DNA from: Narthecium ossifragum
Taxonomy: Eukaryota; Streptophyta; Magnoliopsida; Dioscoreales; Nartheciaceae
Direction of reading: 5' to 3'
NCBI GenBank assembly: GCA_963920575.1
Contig: OY986966.1
Span: 11,510,048 to 11,574,047 of the forward strand
Length of the DNA stretch: 64,000 nt
The notes under the pieces were generated by a model. That model had not been told where the DNA came from. It saw only the letters and a program-made list of their open reading frames with translations, and searched no databases. Positions 1-10,743 of this stretch are shown in pieces; within the stretch, counting starts at the first letter, position 1; every line of letters starts with the position of its first letter. Made by a program: the position numbers and the translations under genes.

Positions 1-10
1 ACTGAACCTT

Positions 11-355
11 TACATTTTTTTGTTGATGAGTTCAGCCAAGAAGGCTTATAAACTAACTACTAGATCATTACAAACAACTAGAAAACCTCAACTAAACCTC
101 CCGGTCCATCACCCAGGACCCAATTAAACTCCGAGCAGTTTAATAAGGCGACTCCATCTTGCCACTGCATCTGCTCTCTCATTATAGATCCTTGGTACGT
201 GCAAAAACAGAGTATAGTCCAAACAGAAGATATAGAAATGTAATTCCACTGTATTACATAGTCCAAAGCTACATTCTAACTTATTCGCTGACAGAATTTT
301 AGCTCTGCCCTCAAAAACAGAGCATAGTCCAGAGCCCGACGTCTTCATCCCCGGG
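11..355 (-). pseudogene. LINE (L1-type) 3' end with RNase H remnant
   Basis: Read on the minus strand, this fragment encodes HVPRIYNERADAVARWSR and then a stop. That matches the C-terminal end of the RNase H domain of plant L1 ORF2 (pattern HVPR..N..AD..AR). The following 3' UTR ends in GGCTGAACTCATCAAC plus a short A run, very like the tail of the LINE ending at 41477 (GGCTAAACTTATC plus A run). A 20-bp direct repeat (about 204-223 and 313-332, one mismatch) lies upstream of the RNase H motif. The rest of the LINE is absent or unrecognisable. It is inactive. Confidence 0.7.
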
Positions 356-640
356 CTCGAATAGATCAGCTAAGACCAATCGGGAAGTGCTGCCAATATC
401 GTCGTCGGAGAGCATCGAGATCGGTGCCCGTGTCTCGGACCAACTCCTTCGTCGGCTTCGACGCCTCCCACTCTTGATGTATGTTCTTGATCATGCATCC
501 ATAAGGTTTGGCATACAGGACTTCCGGTAGATGGTGCGCATGAAGTCGGCGCTCTCGTCGGAGAAGAGCCGGCTGCGGAGGCCGAAGTACTTGGCGACCT
601 CGAAAGTGCCCAGCGATCATGGCCCGGCGGTCGTGGTCTT
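356..640 (-). other. GC-rich coding-like fragment, unidentified
   Basis: This stretch is richer in GC than its neighbours. One minus-strand frame is open for about 45 codons (containing VAKYFGLRSRLFSDESADF and MRTIYRK) before a stop. Another frame is open for 84 codons (620 to 366). It could be an exon fragment of a host gene carried by a transposon, or part of the adjoining LINE tail. I do not recognise the protein, and no splice sites or start codon are convincing. Confidence 0.3.
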
Positions 641-867
641 AGCTTGTAACAGGAGTAGATGCGTTACAGGTATTAACAGGGGTAATAATGTCTTTTTAGT
701 TGCCGCCGTTAACGGCGTTAAAGAATATTCCATGAAGATTCGCCGGCAAGTAACCCGAGGGGTAGATTAACCATTTTCTCAAGTTTTCAAGGGTATTTTA
801 GTAAGCCGGAAAAATATAGGGGTAATTGTGATATTTAGAAACTTTTGAAGGATATATATGTAAAAAC
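641..867. other. Non-coding spacer, nothing recognised
   Basis: AT-rich sequence with a short dyad (CCGTTAACGG, about 708-717). No gene or terminal repeat is visible. It ends where similarity to the A-type gypsy LTR begins. Confidence 0.4.
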
Positions 868-1859
868 CCCATCGGAAAATTATGAAATCAGTTGGGTTAG
901 AGAGTATATTCAAAGATCTACATCTCTTATGTTCATCACAACCCAAGACCATGTACGTACCAGCCGAAAAACACGCCGCAAAAACTCAACTAAAGATCAT
1001 GAAACGTATATCAGAAATTCTACTAAACATGAGGAAACTAACAACACCAAGATCAACGAGATCCAACGGCTAGATCTAGAGAAACCCATTAAAGACCATC
1101 AGTAGGTAGAACACCTACCGAAGAACGCTTTCCTCTGCTGATCCCCGCAAACCAGACACCAACAAGACTGTAAACCACACCAGGGGCCTTCCTCTCGTTG
1201 CCACAGATCCAACGAGCCTTAGAACACCTAAAATGATGGCCGGAGGAGGGAGAAAGGAAGAGAAGAAGCTCGCCGGCGGGAAAAGAGAAGAAACAGAGCT
1301 TTCGGGTGAGGAGAAAGGAGAAGAAGAAGAAGAAGGAAGGAGGGGAAGGAGAAAAGGAGGAAAAGGGGGAGGGGACAGCTGGAAAAGAGGGGAGAAAGGT
1401 GAAGGAGGGGAGGTAAAGTCCTCCCCTTCTGACAAGAGAGAGCGACGGCCAGCGGCGGCCGTCCTCGCGAAGCAGAAAAGCCACCGACGCCTAGTCCGAT
1501 CGATCGCTCGCGAAGGAAAAGCCAGTCCAGATAGATCCAACACCAAGTCGGATCGATCCGACACAGGCTGGATCGATCCAACACCAAGTCGGATCGATCC
1601 GAACGGGTCAAAAACCCACCGACTCGCTCACGAGTCCGATAGATCGCTCAAGGGCCGTAAGCTGCCCAAAAGCAAGCTTCAGCGCGCCCGAGCTGGGATC
1701 TTCCGATTCCGGGTCCACCTAGCCATTCTAAACAAACACTAACACATACAAGGTCAGTGTGTGCACACGCGGGTGTGAAACAAACCAACAAGGCGCAATT
1801 TACCAAATTGCCCTTGCGGTCTACAACGAGTCACAGGGGTAGAGGGACAGGTCCTCACA
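868..1859 (-). mobile_element. Truncated gypsy LTR, A-type
   Basis: The sequence follows the last third of the LTRs at 29139-31623 and 37672-41238: the same GA-rich tract (about 1240-1430), the same near-terminal block, and the same end, GGTCCTCACA at 1859. The first 1.4 kb of the LTR is missing. On the coding (minus) strand the surviving part is the 5' (U3) portion. It includes the conserved dyad GCAATTTACCAAATTGC (1795-1811) and the palindromes GTCGGATCGATCC and TGGATCGATCCA (about 1490-1600). Long ORFs across the GA-rich tract are low-complexity artefacts. Confidence 0.85.
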
Positions 1860-2304
1860 CCAATAGTTATATTAAAATTTACATATATTAACGTGAGCAA
1901 TAGTTAATGTATTGGTTAAATGCAATGAATTTGATGTTTCATATTCATGAGTTACATTTGCATTTAGAGAGGACTTTATGGCTGGTCATCTCCTCTCTAT
2001 AGGCTGTATATATAGTTCTCAAGGCCACACGAGCAAGGGGATATGAATAAAGAAAATTCTTGACCAACTGGGGATATAAATAAAGAAAATTCCTGACCAG
2101 CTGGGGAAAGTATCTTGATTGCTTGTGAGGTTCTTGATGCATTTGTTACAGCTTTAAAGTTACATTTTGTGGGGTTTTTTCTAAGGCATCAAAACTGTGC
2201 ATCGCTAACATGTATGTGTTTACTATTTGTTTCAATTATGTTATAGCTTTTAGATTAGTATTTGAAAATATCACATGATATTTTATACATTAAAGAACGC
2301 ACGA
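1860..2304. repeat. Non-coding AT-rich stretch with a two-copy tandem repeat
   Basis: No gene is seen. Two adjacent copies of a roughly 33-bp unit (GGGGATAT.AATAAAG...GACCA.CT) occupy about 2037-2105 with a few differences. This is probably the decayed end of the hAT-1 element or its flank. Confidence 0.45.
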
Positions 2305-2930
2305 TCTAACACTATTCTAATGGTTTGCTTGATCACTATACCAATCACAAGCTCACATTTTAATGTAATATCTCTAATGGATTTCAAAAGCCTACTCCTA
2401 TGTTTTAGTTACCGTTACTCTACACAAGAATAAGAGACTATGTCCAAACAGTAAAAACTCAAGTAGTATTCTCAATATTTAAAGCACATTCTAAACAACA
2501 AAGTAATTCATAAAATAATTCTGAAAATAAAAAATTACAAGTAGGGTCCAATCTCTCAATTTTACAACTACTAACCTTTCAAGGTCATTTTCTTTAGGTT
2601 GTACATTGTAGAAAATTGCTTTTAAGAGAGACAAAACAATAAAATAAAACACGACATTAACTTAAAGCCATGAACCCATGGGTCTCCTGCAAGAATCAAA
2701 TACTTGTTTATGTCAAATAAATCAATATTTGATAAACGACAAATTTTTATTTTGCTTTTCAGGATCCATTTTAATCATCTAGTAAGAATAATTGTGAAAT
2801 TGTATTTTTCAGAACTAACTAGTTTCCTGAAATAAATCAAGGTGACAAATATGGTTCCAATCATATGCCTAGCAAACATTTTGATGAATGAGTAAACAAA
2901 TGTGAATAAATTAACATGTGTAAACTCACA
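2305..2930 (-). mobile_element. hAT-1 3' non-coding region
   Basis: This segment is the reverse complement of about 49040-49550, the 3' non-coding part of hAT-2. The shared blocks include TAGTCTCTTGTTCTTGTGTA and GGATTTCAAAAGCC-like sequence. Similarity stops near 2305. The terminal inverted repeat present in hAT-2 (CAAGGGCGGATC) is not recognisable here, so the end of this copy is lost or too diverged. Confidence 0.7.
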
Positions 2931-3089
2931 CTATCGAAGTTGTGCCCGACGATTCTTTTGAGCATAGAATTCGTCAATTATCTCATATGTGTCAATATAT
3001 TGAGCAAGCTCTCTCTCGGTGTAGATAGTTATAGAATCTTTCAAAACATCATCGTCCATTTTATTACGAATAACAGTCTTAGCTAGCTT
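2931..3089 (-). pseudogene. hAT-1 transposase, C-terminal dimerisation segment
   Basis: The minus strand encodes AKTVIRNKMDDD and then ITIYTERELAQY..DTYEIIDEFY...RRAQLR, ending in a stop at 2931. This is the end of the hAT dimerisation domain in plant TTF-type zinc-finger/hAT proteins. It continues directly from VFLAMKL encoded just right of 5916. The solo LTR at 3090-5915 therefore splits one reading frame within this domain. Confidence 0.85.
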
Positions 3090-5915
3090 TGTCACACACC
3101 GACCCAGAAAACCCATCCGGACCGGGGCATGAGCGACCTAAAACTGTTCCCTTCCAATATGACGTGATACATTAACTTGAACAATTCACTTCTAGGGGTA
3201 AAACAGTAAATTTAACAATCTACTAACAGATCCAGATCCAACTTCAACATCTATAACTTTCCATAATGTCAATTGATATAGAATTCCATTGGTACAAGAT
3301 ACAATATATTAAAACCTCAGAGGGAAATTATACATTTAATATAATTCTTGAAGGATGTCTATTTACAAAAGTCCTCAATTTATAACTGTACAATAAAAAT
3401 ATGTAAAAGTACAACTGGACCCTTTGGATCCTCAAGCACCTCCTGAAGTTGAAACGCCCGCCAAAGGTATGTCCAGCTGGAGCTACAGTAGAGGAACTAG
3501 CTCATGCACCTGCACACATAGCCCGGGTAAGAGTGAGCAATAAGACAGTAGGGTTCTACTTTACGTCACACTGAAAGGGAGAAAAACAACAACAGTGTCT
3601 TTTCTCCACCTAAGTCTAAAGGATGCCAAGGGACCCCATAACTCCATCAATTCCCTAGGGATCCGACTTCTCTCAACCAACCACGCTGGGACTGTCACCA
3701 TCACGCTGGGAGAAACCAAAACCAGAACTGAGATGTGAACACCATTACTCAACAGAGAACCACTGCCCGAGGATACACGTCAGGGACATCAACAACCATC
3801 CTTAGCACTTGACATTGGAGAAACGACACGATTTCTAAACCTCAATCAACAGAGTATGTGTAGCCAACTAGATATCAACCTAGATAAAATAAAATTAACA
3901 CAACAATTCACGCCCTAAACCTTGGTACCTAGCTTCGGTCCGAAGGCTAAATCGGAGCTGCCCAAGCCCTTAGATCGGTGAAAACCCTATTCGTCCACGC
4001 CCTAGCCTTATGCTTCTAATGCAATCAAATGCATGAATGCTCAAACACACATAAATAAGAATACATGCATGTAACAATATGCTACAACAATATACAGGGC
4101 TAAGGCAGAACAGACAGCTCGCCAAATGGAGTAAACATAGCAAGGGTCTAAACAAAGCAAATATAGGAGCAACATGCCTACAAGCCTTCACAAGGCTAAC
4201 GAAACAATTAAACATAACATTTAATCTAAATTTCAGCATTACGACCGCATACACGGGCCCGTCAACCAAAATTCTACAACGGGGCTCACCCTCGACCAAA
4301 TAGATAACAACAACAACAATAAGCAGTCAATTAAAGTAGTAAGACACATCATCGACCCATTTATCCTACACATTCTCGGGAGTCATCACTGTCCCTGGTT
4401 AACCATAAAGTGATAAATGGCTATGTACAAGTGGTTAGGAAAGCTATCAAAACAACCACAAACTATATATAGCATGCTTGACATAAAACTACTTGAAATC
4501 GGTAAATTTTGATAAATCATCCCAAAATATGAATCATGGCATAATTCGAAGATAAATCCATCAAAATTCCAATTTAAATCTCATCCTAGTCCTTATTCAT
4601 CATCAGAAAAGACATACAAGAAATCCAGGTTGAAAAGAAATCAAAACTTTGAAAATTAGAACAGTTTCAACTAACTGTGCATAAGAGATCGATCTTCATG
4701 CCCATGAAGATCGATCTTTTCTTAATCTCTACTTCATCGTAGCTTACGAAACAATTCGTAAAAATCATAGGAAAATCATAAAATTATGAAATCAGTGGAA
4801 TTGAAAAGTAGATTCGAAGGTATACAACTTTCATCTTGAAAGATTCACGATATCATGCACATATGATTCAAAAATCGAGCATGAAGATGACTATTCAGCT
4901 AAAAATAGAAAACCTTTTAACCAACACAGAAGAGATCGATATTCATGCCCATGAAAATCGATCTTTTACATGCATGTCCTTTGCCATGCAAGAGATTGAT
5001 CATCATGCCTATGAAGATCGATCTTCCCTATGTAGATTCTCTGCTAGGCAACTAAAAGATTGATCTTAATGCCTATGAAAATCGATCCTTCATATGTTGG
5101 CAACACATATGAATAGTGTCGAAAATTCAATTTCTTAGATTTCATCTATCAATACTTGTTGGAATCAAATGAAGCTTTGAGAGGAGGCATAGAAGAACGT
5201 TGGGAATCTATTGGCATCAAGGAAACAGGGTTTCAAAGGCAAAATATCAGATCTGGCTTGTTTCAGTCGAAAAGCCTATAAAACCGATAAAATGACGATA
5301 GAAACCAAACTGAATGGCGAAACGCAAAACCAGAACAATCAGGTGTTTGTAAAACGTCGATTACACTAGAATACGAAGTTACAACATATTCCAACATGTA
5401 TTTCTATATTAAAACATCCACAAAGCATTTCCTAGGCAAACATAATCATACGATTAGGGTAGAAACATCTACTTGTACTAGCTGGGTAGACAATCTACCA
5501 ATCCCCCAAGTCTCACCACTCCATTTTCTCCACGCATCCGCGATCCACGCTCCAAACCGGCAGCTACGAGAGAGAGAGAAAGAGAAGAGGAAGAGAGAGA
5601 AAGGGGAGGGGGGTTTATATAGAAAGCTGGAACCGATCACAACCGTCCATTTCAATCTTTCCCGATCGAGCTCAGATATTCCGATCGGAAGCGTCCTTAA
5701 GGTTCTAATCAATCACATACATCAATCTAAGGCTGTGTGTGCTCTACGCGGGTGTAAACCCTACCGTCAAGGTGCAATTTTACCAAATTGCCCTTGGGGT
5801 CCAAATACAGCGATGCAATCAACCGATCGTAAACCAAGGCCAACCGAGCTAAACCAACCAAACCAAATGCTCGACCTAACGCGGTCGAACCGGGTTGGAG
5901 GTACGGATCCTCACA
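3090..5915 (-). mobile_element. Solo LTR, gypsy C-type, with TSD AGCTT
   Basis: It begins TGTCACACACCGACCC and ends GGATCCTCACA (TG...CA, 2826 bp), flanked by AGCTT at 3085-3089 and 5916-5920. There is no internal region, so it is a solo LTR left by LTR-LTR recombination. By comparison with the gypsy elements here its coding sense is minus. In that sense the order is: 18-bp dyad (5774-5791), TATA box (CTATATAAACC, near 5615), CT-rich tract (about 5565-5610), then four long palindromes (4686-5090). It disrupts the hAT-1 transposase. ORFs inside it, such as 5396-5929, are not genes. Confidence 0.93.
4686..5090. repeat. Four imperfect palindromes of about 34 bp in the C-type LTR
   Basis: Copies lie at about 4686-4720, 4931-4966, 4989-5025 and 5056-5090. 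Each has arms AGATCGATCTTCATG and CATGAAGATCGATCT around a one- or two-base centre (CC or CT), with point changes between copies. Arms and centres are conserved, while the DNA between copies is not repeated. In the transcript sense they lie 0.8-1.2 kb from the LTR start and downstream of the TATA box, so they should form RNA hairpins. Confidence 0.85.
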
Positions 5916-6549
5916 AGCTTCATAGCTAAAAATACTCACTCTGTAGTGGCTGTTGAAACATGTAGAGTTAACAAAAGGCGAATTAACCTATTGATCATAT
6001 TGTAGTGTTGTGACTTATTTGTCTCAACTAGTTGTTGACATAATTCAGAAATGGTGGACAAATTCTAAAACTTTGCATGAGAAAACACATCGAGCTTATA
6101 ATGTCCAAGCTGACATCTCAAATGGTACATGTCTTATCTAGTAAAATCAACAGGGTAAAATTTCTCCACTAAACTACAAATTTGTTCAATGTCGAACAAT
6201 TTGAAGTTGTCATTTGGTTCCAAATCATAGCTTAGCTTTAGAAGTTCAACTACATTGTCATTGAATCTAGTGTTCAATTCTTCCAACTGAAAATAAATTA
6301 TAGTATTAAATATATCATAATGATAATGATGCTGAACTGAGATGGGATCTTTTTGCTGGCAAGAACGACTAGCTTATTTTATAACAATCACTCATATCAG
6401 ATACATCAATGTCATAATTCTCACAAACTAATATACCATGTTGAAGGATAACATCGAAGCCATCATCTTTCAACTCTTGAAGCAATGCTTTTGTAGTAGA
6501 GAATAGATCCATTGCATTTAAGATGTCAAGTGATTTTTGTTGCGAGGCT
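5916..6549 (-). pseudogene. hAT-1 transposase, middle and dimerisation region
   Basis: The minus strand encodes QQKSLDILNAMDLFSTTKAL followed by LLQELKDDGFDVILQHGI and VCENYDIDVSDM. Farther on comes LEELNTRF.DN.VELLKLSYDL, then a degraded STATTE.VFLAMK. This is a standard segment of plant TTF-finger hAT transposases. Stops and shifts interrupt it, for example after the VDFTR motif. It joins the segment right of 8340 through NLLCQAS/QQKS once the LTR at 6550-8339 is discounted. Confidence 0.85.
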
Positions 6550-8339
6550 TGATTACGCCCTTAACGTGCACACAACAACGGCGGTCGTGGCAGTGCAGTA
6601 AAAACGGTCGGTTCACAGGGAGGCAGAAATGCAAGAGGAGAGCACAAGCATGCAAGGTAGCTAACTAGGGGTTATCAAGATTAGAATAACTGAACAAAAC
6701 ATATAACAAGATATGGTTGGTTTGTTGAATAAATTCAGAGGGGGAACCAAGGGATAAGAGGAGGCAAGGCCTCGGGAATCACCTTCCTAACATGGCAGCT
6801 ATCCTCGCCTAATGTCCTTGTAACACAATCGAGGGATTCACATCCCAATCCCTCGACCGGAAGATATGGAACTACAAGTCAATCATGCTAAATCTGATGA
6901 TCCAAATGGCCTAATCCTCAACTATTAAGAGCTAAATCATGTTCACTAGGGTCTAAGACAGTGATGTTTCAACTGTCACTAGTGGACACACCGTAGCAGA
7001 GGGCTCCTAGGAACAAGTGACCTAAGCATACCCCTGCTCTAAGGTTATGAATTATCTAATGTCACTTTAGACAAATCATAGCAAAGAGATAGAAATGATA
7101 CAGTAGATCAACATCCAAGCATGTATGAATAACAACACCCACATAGGAAGAACATGACAAAAGAGCTCATCTATTCATTCAAAACCATTCAATACAAGGG
7201 TAAAAGATAAGGATTACAACCCATGCTAGAGGAGGATCATCCTCTAGCCTAACCAAGGACTACTCCATGGATGAAGACATGGCCATCTCCTCCACGTGCT
7301 CTTCTTCTCCTCTTTTCTGTTTCTTCTCTGCTATATCCTCCCTCCCCTGTCTCCTCTCTCTTTTCTCTGCTATCTCCTGATATATCTCCATGGGTCCCCC
7401 CTCTTTTTCTGCTATCCTAGTATATCTGAATGGGTTTTTCTCCTAAAAACCTCTGTCGGTTGTGTTTCTAGGCCCAGCTTTTTATCCACTCCAGGGTAGA
7501 TGGGTAAGTTGGAGTGGTCAAGACGATTTCATCTACCGACTAGGAATATGTGGACTAAAGCCAGCACAAACAACAGCTGGCTTAAGAACCTTCTCCTTGA
7601 AAACCATGCAGGGATGGAGAATGCTTTTTATCCATTCATTGCAAGTGCTCTCATCAAGGGGTAGCCAACTAAATGCATCAATCAATGAGGCTTTTTCATC
7701 AGCAGACAATGCAGTAGCAAGCAGGAAAAAGCAGCAGCCAATGAGCAGCAGTGAGGGGAGTTCCATCGGCAGAAAGTGCAGCAGAAAACAGAAAATGCAG
7801 AAGCCATTCAGCAGCCAGCAACAGCCAATGCATTCTGAAATTTGCAGAGCATTCCAGCCAATATGAGGTACTCTAAGAATATTACATGAATCAAATCTTC
7901 TCACCACACCAGGTATAAGGCCAAGATCTTTAACTGCAAGGAAAAACTAAAAACTGTCAACATAGATTTGGAAGCAATAGTACAGCTGAAGCTTCTATGA
8001 TTTTTCAGTCTTTATACAGACAGAATCTCCCAAAATTCAAAACATGAAAACTGTAGAGCTCTTTCTTGTCTTTCCACAGCATCCTGGATCATCCCAATCG
8101 GAGCTTGGATGAGAAAGTTATGCTCAATTTACTAGCAGCTGTCTAGAGACTCTTTAATCTGGAAATCCATAAAGACTCCGAAAACTTGTGAAACACACCA
8201 TTTTAAACCCATTTCAACTGTTAAGGGTATAAAACACCGATGATAACAAATCATACATATTAAACAAGATTTAACAACATTTAATGCATAAATCGGGTAT
8301 CGAAAGCTAATAATTGGATGCAATATTTGCATCCAATCA
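6550..8339. mobile_element. Solo LTR, copia-like, TSD AGGCT/AGGCC
   Basis: It begins TGATTACGCCCTTAACG and ends ATCCAATCA (1790 bp). Flanks are AGGCT (6545-6549) and AGGCC (8340-8344), a five-base TSD with one mismatch. It shares layout and short blocks with the solo LTR at 33812-35559, for example GGGATTCACATCCCAATC followed by ACCGGAAGATAT. No internal region is present. Assignment to copia rests on the terminal sequence style only. It splits the hAT-1 transposase inside the NLLCQAS motif. Confidence 0.82.
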
Positions 8340-9613
8340 AGGCCTGACAAAGCAAATTTGTAATCTTCATAATATTATGCATCAAGTGTAAGATAAATAA
8401 GAAATCAAATGACTTCATTACCATTAAAGAACCTATAGCTTCCCCACGAATAAAGTCAGAGGAACTATCATCCATAATGCCTTCGAGTACTTTAATTGTT
8501 GCACTATACATATCAACTATACCACAAATAAAATCAAAGTGAGAGCCCTACCTGGTAGTTCCAATTCTTTGCAATGTACCAACCTGATTAACCCATCTAC
8601 CAGTCTCGCGTTCTCCACTAGAGAGAGAACGAGCAATCTCAATGCTTTGAGCAGTCTATAACTTTGAATGACGCTTTGAAGAAGAATTCATAATATTCAC
8701 AATAGTAGTCAGCTTTGAGAAGAAAAGCCAAATTGTTTGCTCCTTCTCTGCAGCCCCAACTAATGATAGTTGCAATCGATGAGCAAAGCAATGCACATAA
8801 TAGGTATATGGACAATCTCTAAGAAACAAAGCCTGCAAACCATTCCATGCACCACGCATATTGCTCGCGCCATCATACCCTTGAGCTCGCATATTGTGAA
8901 TATGCAAATTATATCGTGTCAAACATCAGATATTTCTTTATGAAGTGTTGATGATGATGTATTTGAAACATGCATAATGTCAAAGAAACGCTCACGTATG
9001 GTACCATGAGTATCAACAAATCTAAGCACAATAGCTATTTGTTCTTTATTAGATGCATCTTTCGCTTCATCAACTAGAATGCAGATTTTACAATCACCCA
9101 ACACATCACGAATTTTGTTCCGCATTTTGGTTGAGAGAATTTATAAAATACCTTTTTGAATCATTGGTGATATATATTGCATTTTTTGGAGCATTCTTCA
9201 AGACAACATCTGCAATGTTAACATTCAATCCTGCCATAAGCTATATCATCTCAATGAGATTACCCCTATTACGAGAATCTGATTATTCATCATGGCATCA
9301 TAATCCACAAGCTTGCAAGCTTAGCCACTATACACTCTCAATTGTTGCCGTTAGGCACAGTCTGTTCTTCTTTATATCTTCAGAAGTTTGAGCATTATTG
9401 ACTTTGTCAATATGTCGTGTGACATTCATTAAGTCATCAACAACCTTTACATCATTATTGTGTGGAGAAGCATGGCCTCCCATATATGTCAAAAGTGCAC
9501 ATTTTGCCCCATCATTAACTCTTTTGCAACTTTTAATTCCATCAAAAGTAAATGTGGGTTGTGAAAATGTATTCTTTAAAAAAAACATGGAAAACAAAAT
9601 GATGCATCTTTAA
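8340..9613 (-). pseudogene. hAT-1 transposase, N-terminal and DUF4371-like region
   Basis: Minus-strand pieces in several frames encode, in order: a degraded TTF-type region (9597-9328; NDGAKCALLTYMGG, DDLMNV.RHIDKV), CKICILVDEAKDAS and IAIVLRFVDTHGTIRERFFDI (9125-8919), then NMRAQGYDGASNMRGAWNGL with VHCFAHRLQLSLV (8922-8656), then DMYSATIKVLEG and RGEAIGSLMVMKSF (8511-8345). This is the DUF4371/hAT transposase of plant TTF-finger proteins. Several frameshifts make it non-functional. Confidence 0.88.
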
Positions 9614-9688
9614 AAGGAGAGTACTATAACCAAGGAAATTGGTTGAACCAAGAGTTTTGAAATCGACGATATTGTATTCCAAATTCAG

Positions 9689-10443
9689 TGTGATGACATG
9701 TCCCTCTACTCTTGGGTCGATCGCCTGGGTCGGGCCCCTGGATCGTTTGCTTATTTCACGTCGAGCGCTATCCGGTGGGACGTAAGGGCAATTTGGTAAA
9801 TTACGTCTTGTCAGTTTGTTTCACACCCGTGTGTGCACACACTGACCATGTTTGTGTTAATGTTTGTTTAGAATGGTTAAGTGGACCTGGGATCAAATGA
9901 TCCGGGCTTGGGCTTGTGTTCTAACCCAATTTTAGCTTTCTGCACCAAAATGATCGATCTTCTCTTGCTAAGAAGATCGATCCTTTAATGCCAGAAAGTC
10001 AAACTACATCACCATCATTCATAGGTCGGTTTGTCCGTCTATAAAACGGACGCAACCCCCTATTCGGCTGGATTTGGAAGAGGTTGAGGGCTGGCTTAGC
10101 AACGTGGATTGAAACTGCTTTAGTCTAGGTAGAGATGCTACCTACTTGTTTTTCTGCTTTTCTTGAGGTTTTGAGCTTGCCTATGTTTGTTTTTAGTAGA
10201 CCTCGTTGCATGTTTGTTGGTTTCAGTACTAGTATCGGTTTTGGACTCGTGGTCCTTCTTACTACTAGATCCTAGGGTTTTGTGGGATTTGGTAGTGTTT
10301 TTCGGCGGTATTTTCCTTCTCCGGCTCACCGGAGAACCCATGAAGATCGATCTTTGTTGAGAAAGGATCGATCATTCTTCGGGCGTCATGTCTGGCCCGT
10401 GCATGATCGATCTTATGTTTGGTTCTGAGGGAGTGCAGTAGAG
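9689..10443 (+). mobile_element. Gypsy-2 5' LTR, truncated
   Basis: It begins TGTGATGACATGTCCCTC, the plus-strand version of the gypsy LTR start, and carries the dyad GCAATTTGGTAAATTAC (9788-9804). A TATA-like CTATAAAACGG sits at about 10040. GATCGATC palindromes lie on both sides of it (9950-9985 and 10340-10412). It is closest to the solo LTR at 46266-48489, sharing the CCGGCTCACCGGAGAACCCAT-like block around 10320. The LTR breaks off near 10443 and is fused to the pol region. The rest of the LTR, the leader, gag and protease are deleted. Confidence 0.8.
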
Positions 10444-10743
10444 CCATTTTCCCGGGATCGTGTGTGACTTTGCGGACGTGTTCTCCGAGGTGTTGTAAGG
10501 GCTTCCATCATCCAAAGAGGTCGATTTTGAGATCGACCTAGTATAAGGTACCGCACTGATCTCTCTTCCAGCTTTCAAGATGGCACCAGTAAAGCAGAGC
10601 AAGTTGAGGAACCAGTTGGACGAGCTGACTAGCAGAGGCTTCATCCGTCCCAGCATGTCTCCCTGGGGGGCGCCAGTGTTGCTCGCAAAGAAGAAGGATG
10701 GTACACTACGGCTCAACAGGGTGACGGTGAGGAACAGGTATCC
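10444..10743 (+). pseudogene. Gypsy-2 protease/RT junction, RT N-terminus
   Basis: The plus strand encodes DFADVFSEVL, EVDFEIDLV, the RT entry [32 protein letters not shown] and KKKDGTLRL, then [10 protein letters not shown]. This parallels Gypsy-1 on the opposite strand. About seven codons (the CINYRRL motif) are deleted after TLRL. In-frame stops occur (FSEVL stop, LV stop). The frame is cut at RYP by the solo LTR at 10744 and resumes at 13597. Confidence 0.88.

Noticed and set aside
1089..1742. Overlapping ORFs of 127-169 codons on both strands
   Set aside because: They come from the GA/CT-rich tract of an LTR. The same artefact recurs at 30813-31331 and 40495-40965. Composition is low-complexity and several frames are open at once.
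5396..5929. A 177-codon plus-strand ORF
   Set aside because: It lies wholly within a solo LTR, on the strand opposite to the element's coding sense, runs past the LTR end into the TSD, and has no homologue I recognise.
2305..9688. hAT-1 as an active or domesticated host gene
   Set aside because: The reading frame has several stops and shifts and is split by two LTR insertions, so it cannot encode a protein.
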